From: Parus major
Taxonomy: Eukaryota > Chordata > Aves > Passeriformes > Paridae
Direction of reading: 5' to 3'
Assembly (NCBI RefSeq): GCF_001522545.3
Contig: NC_031781.1
Span: forward strand, 12,529,487 to 12,593,486
DNA: 64,000 nucleotides
Within the stretch, counting starts at the first letter, position 1; each line of letters opens with the position of its first letter. The notes below the pieces were generated by a model. That model had not been told where the DNA came from and did no database searches. It worked only from the letters and a program-made list of their open reading frames with translations. The position numbers and the translations under genes were made by a program. This document shows positions 54,489 through 64,000 of this stretch, piece after piece.

Positions 54489-54497
54489 GGATACGTC
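54489..54497 (-). other. FHIT: Splice donor of the FHIT exon (weak)
   Basis: On the minus strand the exon ends CCAGGAC and the intron begins GTATCC, with GT at 54493-54494. The phase (one base into the His codon) matches the human junction, which supports this site. The context is poor: C at -1 instead of G, and C at +5 instead of G. I see no better GT nearby that keeps the protein in phase. Confidence 0.8.
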
Positions 54498-54594
54498 CTG
54501 GCACCACCGGCCTGCGGTTCACCAGGGCAAAGCACAGCTCCGTCCTCAGGAACACCACCGAGGGCTTGATGAGGTGCTGCCCAAATCTCAGCAT
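54495..54594 (-). CDS. FHIT: FHIT first coding exon (coding part, partial gene)
   Basis: FHIT is a cytosolic HIT-family hydrolase that cleaves diadenosine polyphosphates such as Ap3A and acts as a tumour suppressor in mammals. Read on the minus strand, this piece starts [16 protein letters not shown] and ends [12 protein letters not shown], then the first base of the next codon. About 29 of 33 residues match the human N-terminus as I remember it; most changes are conservative (K to R twice), plus S to C. The coding length is 33 codons plus 1 base. Human exon 5 has 34 codons plus 1 base, so the phase at the donor is the same and one codon near the start is missing. The start is fixed by an in-frame TGA 18 bases upstream. 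The segment forms the first strands of the HIT fold, including the Asn in LVNR that is reported to contact the nucleotide ribose. The catalytic His triad lies in later exons outside this window. The Ser2-Phe3 pair of human is replaced by a single Leu. Identity is very likely; it rests on recognition, not a search. Confidence 0.95.
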
Positions 54595-54616
54595 GATCAG
54601 CCCCAGTCCTCAGGGT
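54595..54616 (-). other. FHIT: 5' UTR part of the FHIT exon
   Basis: These 22 bases lie between the acceptor AG and the ATG. They contain TGA (54610-54612) in frame with the ATG, six codons upstream, so translation cannot start earlier in this frame. The start context has A at -3 and C at +4, which is adequate. In human FHIT the start codon also lies inside exon 5, after several untranslated exons, so a short UTR stub at this place is expected. Confidence 0.85.
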
Positions 54617-54640
54617 CTGAAAGAGACAATAGTGAAGATA
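54617..54640 (-). other. FHIT: Splice acceptor of the FHIT exon
   Basis: On the minus strand the intron ends TTGTCTCTTTCAG and the exon begins ACCCTGAGG. This is a clear pyrimidine tract with the invariant AG at 54617-54618. Possible branch-point sequences (for example CTTAAT and CTTCAC) lie 20-35 bases upstream. It is a typical, fairly strong acceptor. Confidence 0.85.
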
Positions 54641-57600
54641 ATTAAGGGACTGATTCTGCTTTTCCAAACAGGAATAGAACAGTCAAACTGCCTGTGCAGC
54701 TTCTGATAGTGCATCCTGGGCTCACTGGGTGTCTTGGAATGATTGTTACATCTTCCCTAAAATGATCACATCTTTGAAGGAGTGGTGGAAAAGACTTCTT
54801 TCCAAAGCAAAAAATTTATATATCATTTCTTAAACCTCACGGTCTTGGCAGGGCTACAAAATTCTAGAGAATGCAATTTCTCCTTCCCATTTTCATTTGT
54901 ACTGCTTTGTAAACATGTTCTTCGAAGAGCACAAATAGGATTTCACATTCTTTCTGACACAATGCAAATCAGTGCACACAGGACTTATGAAATAAAGCAC
55001 ATTTTCTTAATCTCTCCATTAAATACCTCAACTGAAAAAATACTGGCAAATTGAAGAAAGTTTATTTAGCCATTTTCCATCCACACTTTCTAGCTCGAGC
55101 AACTGGAATGTGAACACAATCAATGCCACATTTTTTCTTAGTCAAAGAATTCCACTTTCATTCACTAAAATTTTCTCTCTTCGTGACAAGAATGAAAATC
55201 CCTCTTAAATAGCTACAGCACAGTCCCAACTGTGTCTATTTTAGCTCTTTAAGCCCTAGAGTATTTAAAGTATTTAATTCAATCAGAAATATCCAAGGTA
55301 CTGCAGGGTAAAATATGAAGAAATGACAAATTTCATGTGACAATACTTCAGACACATCGGAAGCATTATATTCACATTACCCAGCTTGAACCAAGTGACT
55401 AATCAGGAAATTCAGTTTTATATATTGGCTGAGATGGGGAAATCTACTGCTACAGTCATGGAGGGTCTTTTGTTGCAGTTCTTTTCTTGCAAAATTACTG
55501 CTTTCAGAAAGACCTAAACTTGGTTCTTAATCTAAGAGATTTATTCTAATTTATCATCCCACTTGTACCTGCTCCTATAAAAAAAAAAAGGTACACACAA
55601 CAACCTCCTCTTAGTGCACACACTTTGAAAATGTCTTTGAGAAATACTTGTTCTTCTAAAGGAACTTCTGGCTTCGTAGTGGTCTGATTCCACAGAAGAA
55701 TTTAAATTAAGGGCAGCAGATGCATCTAGTCAGGGTTTACATGAGAGAAACACATACAAATCTTAGTAAAAGATACAGAAACAAATCAGATTACTGCATT
55801 TCCATGTGATAAGCATTTTCTAAGCAGGCATCATGTCTTGTTTTATTTTTGAAAATCACAGATGAAAGGAAATGCTTGAACAGACCATGGAAGAGTAGAG
55901 ATTTTAACTATGCCTGTTTCAAAGATTTGAAAAGGTTCTACATTCCTTTCCACATAAAGTCAAAAGAAGATTAAGTGTCTGAGATGTGTCCCTTAGCATA
56001 TATTAAACTTGAAAGTTGACAACATACAAAAATCAAGTCTCTTTAGCTACTAGAATTGCTTAGCAGGGAAAACACCTGCTATCTTGTGCTGATGCTTAAA
56101 AAAAAACAACTATTAGGAACTTCAATCAATCTCCCTCATTTCTCTTAAGCAGTCCATCAGCAACCCCCCGTGGGGGTTTTTCATTCTGATTAAAACATGC
56201 AAGAATGTTTTTACACAATTCAATAAAGAGACATGGTTCTCTTTGTAATGAAGGAAATGCTTCTGACAAAGGAGAGAAACACATTCCATAGCCAGGAATA
56301 ACCACCAGGGATGAAATGATAAACTGGTGTCTCCAGAAGCTGGAAAATCAAATGTACCACCTGCCCTTGCACCTGGCAATGCTAAGGACTGAAATCAAAG
56401 CACTACTGATAATTTCTTCTTCTCTCTTCCAGAACAATGATAAATAAAGGTACTGTCCAGAGGCATGGGACAGACTTAAGCACAAAACCAAGGCTTCAAA
56501 ATCACAGATGCTAAATGTGAAATATGATGATTTGAAATCTGACTTAAGGAGGGAGAGAACCTGAGATCTGGTAATCAGCTGGGAAAGTCCTCTGGCTGAT
56601 TGCTGCCATAAGCAAAAAGTAACAAAGAGTAGCAAAATAAGCTTGGTGACATTAGGTTGCCTGCACTGGGTTTTTATCATGCATCTACCACATGATATTT
56701 ACTTACTTCATAACCTGTCTTGTTTTAAAAAGACCTAGAAAAATCAGTAAATTAAAAGTGCTAATCTCATACCTCTCCCTGCAATATTCTGAAGAATCAC
56801 ATTACAGCCCAAGTGGGTTGATCCAGAATTATTAGAACATTTAAAAATCTCATAGATAGAATTAAAGCATGTATTAAAACCTTTTCTATTTGTTTACTAT
56901 GCAAAAAATATATCTGAATCATGTATTTCTATCTCTTGATTCAGACAAAATAAATGTTTTTCAAACTAATGTGTCAGTTGTTCTGGTTGTGCTGTGTAAT
57001 ATTTCAGACTTCCCAGTACTATTCTCTCCAATTCTGCAAAGGGATTGTGGGAGACTTTTCTTAAACAATTATTCATGATCTATTATATATTACTTCAGCT
57101 GCCTTCTGCCCTAGTGATCCTCTGTGTTTTTCTGCACAGTATAATCATCTGTGCTCAGAACCAACACAAATGCTAAAAAATGCATTAGGGAAATAAGTAA
57201 TGGGTACAAGTGAAATATCCACGACTGTGCAGCAACACACTACAGCAAGGCTGGAATATTCCAGAGTGCTGCCAGGCAGAAAACTGCTACTGGCAGAGCA
57301 AGTTCTCAGTCATCTGAACTCTACCATTTATTGCTTGGTCCGTAAACCAGCAGGAATCAAGAGAGCACAGGCGTGTGCACACAGGACATGAGATGCAAAC
57401 ACCGAGTGCACAGGGATCCCCAGCTCCCAGATTGGAATGACCAAGCTAAGTCTGTTCCTCCAGGGATTTCCATTTTTCACATAAAGAGGAGGTCAGTGCC
57501 AGGCAAACTACAAACCATACATAATTGGCTGAAGATGTTTCCTCTTTAATGATGGTAGCCTTTCTAATCCCCAGTAATAAGGAGGACAATTACACAGTAA

Positions 57601-58118
57601 TGCTAGAAAATGAAAGAAATCCATTTCTGATTAAATTTCAGCCCAGTTTAACACAGTTTCTATTCTGACTATTCAGATGAAAAGTGTATTTACTCTTCTT
57701 CATATTGCAGATATACATCACATTGCCTATTTCATCTGCCTCATTTTCCTAATTAAATTCCCTTCAAGCTGTGTTACTGCAGTTGTAGGTGGGAATACAG
57801 TATTAAAGGCTAACACAGCAAGTAGACTAATTTTACAGCCACAACAGACCTCCAATCCATATAACCCATACTAGGAAAAGAAAAAAAGAAAAAAAAAAAA
57901 AAAAAAGAGGGAAAAAAAAATACAGTGGAAATCTACATTACACCCTGAAGAATAAGTGTTAAAATTAAGAAAAATCTTGAAATGTTGTTAAATATTTTTA
58001 TAATTTTGTAAAGTTTCAGTATATGATGCCATGATGATTTTTTGCCTTTTATGTATGTACATACCTTTTATGTTTTCTCAGTGTCCTTAGTATATATACA
58101 CTTGTAATTCCTTAAGTC
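54641..58118. other. Upstream intron stretch, nothing recognised
   Basis: AT-rich sequence apart from 57.2-57.45 kb, which is mixed and contains the 14-bp palindrome CTGGAATATTCCAG at 57251-57264. It ends with the A-rich tract listed separately. Confidence 0.55.
57876..57920. repeat. A-rich tract interrupted by G
   Basis: A purine-only stretch of about 45 bases, with runs of 7, 18 and 9 A residues separated by short G-containing steps. It lies about 200 bp left of the LTR-like element at 58.1 kb. Confidence 0.9.
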
Positions 58119-58518
58119 TGATAACTTGGGATAGCCCTGGTATTCTGTTAGACCAGGAGACCAAACATCCTAAGTGCCTCACAACTGGAGGCCAGAAAGC
58201 CCTACGCCTTGAGAAAGCAAGCTCCCTCTAGAATACATCCTGTAAAATAAAATTGAGCCCATCTAGGAGGGAATACTTCAGGACAGGAAGATATCATGCT
58301 ATTCATTCAAGCCTCTCATTGGGGCAACCTTGTCAGATATGCTGATTTGCAAGGTCTATAAAATTGCATATGGTATCTACCATGAATGTGCATTTCAGTA
58401 CATTCCACCTTGGAGAAATGTTGCACCATAATGATTCTTTATTAGCTACCAAAAAATAAAACCCTTTATCCCTTAACCATGCCTGGCTCTTAATTTTAGG
58501 TCCAAGAAAAAGGCATCA
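58119..58518 (+). mobile_element. LTR-like element with TATA box and poly-A signal
   Basis: A block of about 400 bp has the layout of a short LTR. It starts TGATAACTTGGG and carries TATAAA at 58357-58362. AATAAA follows about 95 bases later at 58455-58460, then CCATGCCTGGCTCTTA, ending near GGCATCA at 58518. The wording of the 3' half (GTTGCACCATAATG, CCCTTAACCATGCC) resembles an avian ERV LTR as I recall it. I found no clear target-site duplication, and the left end could be some bases further out. It is antisense to FHIT. This would be a different LTR family from the ones at 45.6 and 60.8 kb. Confidence 0.5.
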
Positions 58519-60778
58519 TAGGCACATGGCATTTCCCCAGTCTGTATAAATATCACTCATATATTAAATGTATTTTTGAGAGGAAATCTATACACCAGTC
58601 TCAGTTTTCCAGATTTATTCAGTTTCAGGGTTAGGGGTTTTGCTTTGTGCTTCAGTTTTCAAACAGCATAAGCTGTAGAATCATTTGTGTCAAATACACA
58701 GCAAGAACTCTGAAAGGAAAATAAGTTCTGTTTTGGGAAGAAGATAAGCTCACCTAAAACCAGATCCATAGGACATCAAGATGGGTTTCTGCTTGTTACA
58801 TGACATCACTAGAATCAGAGATCTGGAAAAGCATTGCAAGTTTGCTGATTGCAAGGAGTGATGGCAGCAGTTCTTTAATGTTCTCTTCCTGCCACCACAG
58901 ACCTCCCCATTGGATACTTAATTGAGATGGTGTTGGTACTCCAAAATGCCTTTTTTTTTTTTTTCTTATACAATTACTCCTCCTTAGAACAAGGTGTTGA
59001 GATCAGCACCTGCTGGGAACCAAGCTCAAGGCTTTTGCTGAGAATCCCCTGAGCACTCTTTCAGGAAAGCTGCACATCTGGTTGTAATGGGAGAAGACAA
59101 GATAATGCAAAATGGGCTGCTAACTTCAAATGTGTGTATTAAAGGAAACCAATTACAATACCATTATCTCTCTGTGCTAATAGGAAGGACTGTTTTAGAA
59201 ACAATCCCAGGAGTATTAAATTCTTAAATTTTAAAGTTTATTTTACTATATTAACATTGCCTGATCATGTATCCTGATTCCAATATTCAGTTTCACTGTA
59301 AAAACACTGCAAATTTACGTGGCAAAACAAAAATTTCTTCCTCTATAATTTTTTTAAGGTCTTAGGAAAATACTAATTTTTTTAATTCACCAAGATAAGA
59401 AAACTTGTGTTACACACTGTATAGTAATATATATAGTTAAGGGAACCTATATCCTTAAATTCATATTTGGCATTGCTCCCTCTCAAAGGTTTGGTTATGG
59501 GGAGAGTGATAGTCCCTCTTAGACATCTGAATTCTGCACCCTATTCAAGAAGAAATGTACAATGAAGACCTGTCCTAGAGGCTACTTTCTCTCATGTTTT
59601 GGACTTTCTTACTTATTCCCTCCTCTCGCTGCCACTTTGTAAGGATGAAATCCACACAAATCAGAATATTACTTATTCAAACACCTAGCAATAAACGTCC
59701 TTGTTGCTAGCAGCCAGGATCTGACACTTTCATCAAGGAATACCTAAAAACACTAATAAAAAGGAATTATTTTATTCTAAACCACTTAGTTTTTCTACTG
59801 GCTCTATGTCCCTAGAACAGCTTTATCTCTCAGCACCCTTCACTCCCACTCTTGCACAAGATTTAACTACGTATTTTGTGTTCTTCCAGTTCCAGAAAAT
59901 GGCCTCTAATTAAAAACTCCTCTCCCTCTCAGTGAGTCAAAACATCACATGCTGTGCTATTTCTGTTCTGAAAAAGCCAAGAAGAATTACAAAACTAGAA
60001 AAGGTGCTTCTGTATCTTTGACAGCCATAGACTAGATCCTCTCCATGGGGATGGTATTTAATTCTCTACACGATGCTGAAGGGAGAAGCTTCTGTGGATT
60101 ATTTCCATTTTCACCACCCACAGAAGCTACTGAACAGCCAGCCCGTTAAATGTGATGCATGTAACCAATCCTGTGGCACTGACAAGGACCGATTCCGCCC
60201 ATCATAGACAGATTATGATGGACTAGAATCCACTACACGTGGCTTCCCCTGCTTAATCTAGCAGGGAAGAAAACATCAAAATTATGACTGTTTAAATATA
60301 TAGCCATTTTCTTAGCATGGTCAATCAAGCTAAATTATCTACACTTACAATGAAAATAGACTGTGGCCTGTTGCACAGCACCTAAGCACCTTCCCATGTG
60401 TGATGCCACAGTCATCCATCTGCAGTCCCACAGCCTTTGCCTGCAGCTCTGCTCCCTTTCCCCTGAGCTGCAGCAGCATTTCCCAGCCCCTCTGGGACAG
60501 GATTTTCTATTCTGCTCTCACAGTCTCACCCCTGAAAATCCCTGTGCTGTTGTTACAGTGGGTTTTCCTAGGACATGACTGTGACCACCATGAGAGCTGT
60601 CCCTTCCCCTGCCTGGCTGTGGCTTTTGGGTTGAACCTTGTGCCCAAGGAGGAGAATGCACAAAGCTCCCTGAGCGAGCAGCACCACCCCTGAGCACAGC
60701 ACAGGTAACATGGACACCATGAAGAGCAGAGACCTGAGGGTGCTGTGAGGTCCTGATAAAAACCAAATAGCTCCCAGT
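58519..60778. other. Spacer with a GC-richer block
   Basis: The first part is AT-rich. From about 60.36 kb to the LTR fragment at 60.78 kb the sequence is GC-rich, with open frames on both strands and no recognisable product. Its direct contact with the LTR fragment suggests it could be further transposon-derived sequence, but I cannot name it. Confidence 0.45.
58951..58964. repeat. Poly-T run (T14)
   Basis: Uninterrupted T14 after GCC. Low complexity. Confidence 0.9.
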
Positions 60779-60950
60779 TGTACTGGGTCTGCCTGGGATG
60801 GGCTTTTGTTCACAGGAGCCAGTATGGTCCTGTGGTTTGCCTTTGTAAGCAAACCAGTGCTGACAACAAATTCTGGCTATTTCTGTAGAAGGCTTTCTCT
60901 TTTTCCCCATTCTGCCCATCACCAGTGAGCTGGTGTACATCTTCATGTTT
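60779..60950 (+). mobile_element. 5' fragment of an ERV LTR related to the 45.6-kb LTR
   Basis: It begins TGTACTGGGTCTGCCTGGGATG and continues with AGCCAGTATGGTCCTGTGG, a TTTGT stretch, CAGTGCTGACAACA and CCCATCACCAGTGAG. These blocks occur in the same order at the start of the LTR family described at 45,583. The similarity fades after about 60,950, so the TATA region and 3' half are missing or too diverged. It lies in plus orientation, antisense to FHIT. The exact right end is uncertain. Confidence 0.55.
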
Positions 60951-62406
60951 GGCTCGTGACAGGAAAGCTGCATTGCCCCATCTCAACATACTTTGTGAAG
61001 CCAGTCCAGCGGAAAACACAAAATCCAAACAAAGCACTGTAGCCTATTTAAAAGCTACAAGTCAAATACAACAGTAGCATTCTCATTTTCTTTGTGTACT
61101 AACATACACATTTCCTCTTCTAAATTATCTCTCTTCTGCCATTACACATCTTGTCTACTGCAGCTGGTCAGGGAATGCACAGGTACACACAGGCAACATG
61201 TACATAAGTCTGTCCTCAGTTTCCTCTCTCCCAATTTTCTGGTCCATCATCAAACCAAATTTTAAAAAGCTCTCCCCTCCTCGCAAAATCCTCACAACCA
61301 CCCCAAAAAACAACTCAAACTTCAGACACACAGAACTTTGTTGACCAAGAACAATGCAAGAACAAAGCAAGTGATCAGCCCAATAGCAACACTGTAAAGC
61401 AATTGCAACTTTGACAAGTTAATCAGCAAATGCAGAATCAAGCTAGACATCAAAGGCAGTATAACATCCATAATACATGGAGAACCTATAAATATTTTTA
61501 AATGATGTAGATGTAGTTGTCAAATTCATTTCTATAGCAAACATTTTGGAATACAAATTAGGCCAAGTTGCTATTTTCTTATAATTCAGGTAAAGGGTGC
61601 AAAGTTATAAACAATACATGAAAAGGTTTGTAGAGGCAAAACATTTGTATAATACATTAAACTTGTAGAAAAATGAGGGTTTAGAAGAGTCATGAAAGCA
61701 CTAAACAGGCTCGACATTCTTCAAGTGTCCATGTGTACACTGTGTGCCTCAAATGATTCATACACCATTTAACCATGCTGAGAAAATCAGTCTGGAAGTG
61801 GAAGCCCTTGTTTGCCCCTGTGCTGAGGTAACATCCCAGTTTCAAATATGAGGATTTTGTTCCAAATATCACTTTGTTGTTGTTGTTTTGACATCCTAGC
61901 TAGACTGCACCTTTGGTTTTTTTTTAAATCCTTTTACAATTATGAGCATGAAATAAAATTGCTGTCTTGTGTTATCCTGCGGTAGGTTTATGTCCATTTT
62001 ATGCTAGAATGCACAAACTAAATGCACCACAATATTACAGAAGTTATCTTCCAAACAAAATCCCAGTTGGAAGACATGATCTAGAACTTCTCACAATCTT
62101 CTCTGCTCAAAACTGTGCCCATTTTCCCTCATATCAGCAGAGGTTATCTAAGATTATACCTCCTTCTATCATCATCCAACAAAAATTGCACAGGAATTCA
62201 AAGACAAGTCTGATAATTATGAACAACTCAAAATCCATGGACTAGATCTGTGATTTTAAGGAGGATTTTTTGTGAAATAGGATAAAATATATCAAAAATC
62301 AATGATTCACTCTCAACTTCTACCAAAAGAACAAAATACACAGAAAACCACACATATAGAATAAAATAAATGATGTTCACAGATCTTTCTTCAGTGTTAA
62401 TCTTCT

Positions 62407-62450
62407 AGAGAGGGGGGAGGGGGAAAAAAAAGGAAAACAAAAGAAAGAAA
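62407..62450. repeat. Purine-rich tract with G6 and G5 runs
   Basis: AGAGAGGGGGGAGGGGG is followed by A-rich purine sequence with a single C. There are only two G runs of three or more, so a single-strand G-quadruplex is unlikely. A triplex-type structure is conceivable. Confidence 0.8.
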
Positions 62451-63117
62451 CACATTATATTTCAATTTTTTAATAACTTGCATGTACCACAGCTATTATC
62501 CTGATGCATGGAGAACTCAGGGGTTTGATTTTGCCTCTGCAAGTCATTCTGATGAACGAGACCTTTAGTGTTGTAATAACTGCTGTGAGTAATGGAACAA
62601 CCAATGGCTTTTATTAAGAAGGAACACTGAATAATGTATTACCAACACTAAGATCAAGGGAAAATACATTTTTATTAGGGAAAAATATTAATATCAATCA
62701 TGCCATTTTTTAAAGCACAGAGGTGAAAGGCAGAAAAGGAAAAAATTAAGAAAACACTTTACACTATGCATTAAATGGCAGAAATTATACCATGAAAATC
62801 CTTTTTCCCCTTGTGGCTACCTAGGGCTACATTACATGGTAGAGGAGCAATAAAAAATTGTGACATCTCTTGAGATATATAAATGTAAGAAAAACTCTAC
62901 CCCAGCAAAAGGAAGGATGGGGGAGGAAGGTCGCTATAGAGACCAGCACACTGCACATTGAAACACTTGAGCTTAAGCTCATTCCTTTTGAAGCTACAGA
63001 CTAAGTGAGCTGAAGTGATGGAACAACAAGGAATGTTCTTTTGCTGAACCTTTCAGTGGGAAAAAAAAAGTGGCTTTAAAAATGGGGAGTGAAGGAAAAA
63101 CTGTTTGTTTTAGCTTC

Positions 63118-63140
63118 TATTATTATTATTATTATTATTT
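63118..63140. repeat. (TAT)n microsatellite
   Basis: About seven uninterrupted TAT units lie in the intron preceding the FHIT exon. Confidence 0.95.
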
Positions 63141-64000
63141 ATATAGCAATACAAAAAGTCACTTTATAAGCTCTAGAAATACACACCAAGACTAAGCCTT
63201 CCCCTGAAGTGGTTTCCTATTTCCTCTGAGTGAATGCAATTTGGACACCTGTAGTGCTGGACAGCAGAGATGGTGCAAAGAGCTGCAGAAGACAAGCTGC
63301 AAGGAGTTAAATGAAAAGATTCATGGAGTAAAGAAGTCCATTGGGAGAGGAGAGTAATGGCTTTTCCCAAATCCTTGTGGTGGAATAAACCAAAACACAA
63401 TCAGAGAGAGGGAGAGCACACAGGGTGTGCTATGTCCACACAACTCCAGGCCAGCACAAGTCCAGACAAAAACTTGTCTGTGTGGTATGAGCCAGAGATG
63501 TTGGATGATGAGTTCCCAGATGTAGTCCAGAATTTTATAATTTTTTCACTTTCAAAAGCCCTCCTGAATCAGTAAACACTTTTAAAGATTTATTTCCTGA
63601 ATTTTGTTCTTTGGTCATTTTGCCTAGAATTTCATACTGAATTCAAACTTATTATTAGACCATGGTTATTTGGTAATACTATGAATTTGAATTTATTATA
63701 TTTAGAGCAATTCCTGCGAGACCTGAGTATCTCCACAAGCATTTCAGCTTGCTGAATTAATAAATGTAACACAAACATTCAGAGGAAAATGCAGACACTA
63801 TACTTAACAATTCCTCGGGCATATAAATGAAAATAGACATTTAATGAAAATTTATTGTCAGATTTACATTTATATATAGCTAATAATAATAGATAGTACG
63901 TCCTTTACATTTATGTACACCACATTTATATTTATTTCTAGATGTTGGAATCTAGGACAAATCCCATTAGCTCTCATTTCATCACTTTATATGTATGCCT

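Larger units (their letters stand above)
1..54494 (-). other. FHIT: FHIT intron following the first coding exon (partial)
   Basis: By position and strand this is the intron between the first and second coding exons (intron 5 in human numbering). I looked on the minus strand for the next exon, which should encode a peptide like HVLVCPLRPVERF, and did not find it, so the intron continues beyond the window. The sequence is AT-rich, with stop codons in all frames and scattered simple repeats. Recognisable transposons occur only in the part nearest the exon. The human counterpart lies in the core of the FRA3B fragile site. Confidence 0.8.
54617..64000 (-). other. FHIT: FHIT intron preceding the first coding exon (partial)
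   Basis: This should be the intron between the last untranslated exon and the first coding exon (intron 4 in human numbering). An untranslated exon cannot be recognised by its protein, so one could be hidden here, but I see no support for it. The intron holds two LTR-derived pieces, a GC-richer block near 60.4-60.8 kb and several low-complexity tracts. Confidence 0.75.
60951..64000. other. Upstream intron stretch, nothing recognised
   Basis: AT-rich, with the purine tract near 62.4 kb and the TAT microsatellite near 63.1 kb as the only distinct features. No FHIT untranslated exon can be identified. Confidence 0.55.

Noticed and set aside
54248..54706. 152-codon plus-strand frame over the FHIT exon
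   Set aside because: It is antisense to the FHIT exon and open because that exon is GC-rich. The minus strand has the family match, the correct splice sites and the correct phase.
57251..57264. Palindrome CTGGAATATTCCAG with a heat-shock-element-like GAATATTC core
   Set aside because: A single inverted GAA pair without a third unit is weak, and nothing nearby suggests a promoter.
60518..60973. 151-codon minus-strand frame
   Set aside because: It runs across the LTR fragment boundary at 60,779 and is low in recognisable structure. It is a composition effect.

Overview
The window is vertebrate nuclear DNA, most likely from a bird and probably a songbird. It is AT-rich, intron-like sequence with no operons, RNA genes or CRISPR. 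It carries a 5'-truncated CR1 LINE with the bird-type 3' octamer tail, and LTRs that resemble families common in avian genomes. Open frames reach at most about 170 codons and none of the long ones looks like a gene.

The one coding feature I can identify is on the minus strand at 54,495-54,616. It matches the first coding exon of FHIT (exon 5 in human numbering), the dinucleoside triphosphatase of the HIT family. A splice acceptor, a short 5' UTR with an in-frame stop, the start codon, 33 codons plus one base, and a splice donor follow in the right order and phase. The next coding exon and the preceding UTR exon are not visible. On this reading, 1-54,494 is part of the intron after the exon and 54,617-64,000 is part of the intron before it. 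Human FHIT has introns of hundreds of kilobases and spans the common fragile site FRA3B, so a 64-kb window with a single small exon fits.

Layout. 1-45.5 kb: intron with simple repeats only. Notable are an AT/TG microsatellite inside a perfect inverted repeat (2.04-2.11 kb), a CpG-dense block with an unusual open-frame pattern (28.1-28.3 kb), a 28-bp minisatellite followed by a CpG-rich palindromic patch (31.5-31.8 kb), and a 54-bp duplication (40.9 kb). 45.5-61 kb: the recognisable transposons, namely one near-complete solo LTR (45.6 kb), a CR1 (47.1 kb), a second LTR-like element (58.1 kb) and a 5' LTR fragment related to the first (60.8 kb). The FHIT exon sits among them, with a candidate RFX X-box next to a nuclear-receptor half-site about 160 bp into the following intron. 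61-64 kb: intron with nothing recognised beyond low-complexity tracts.

I found no new multi-gene system. The best leads are the 28.1-kb block, the hairpin-forming microsatellite in a fragile-site gene, and the exon-proximal X-box.
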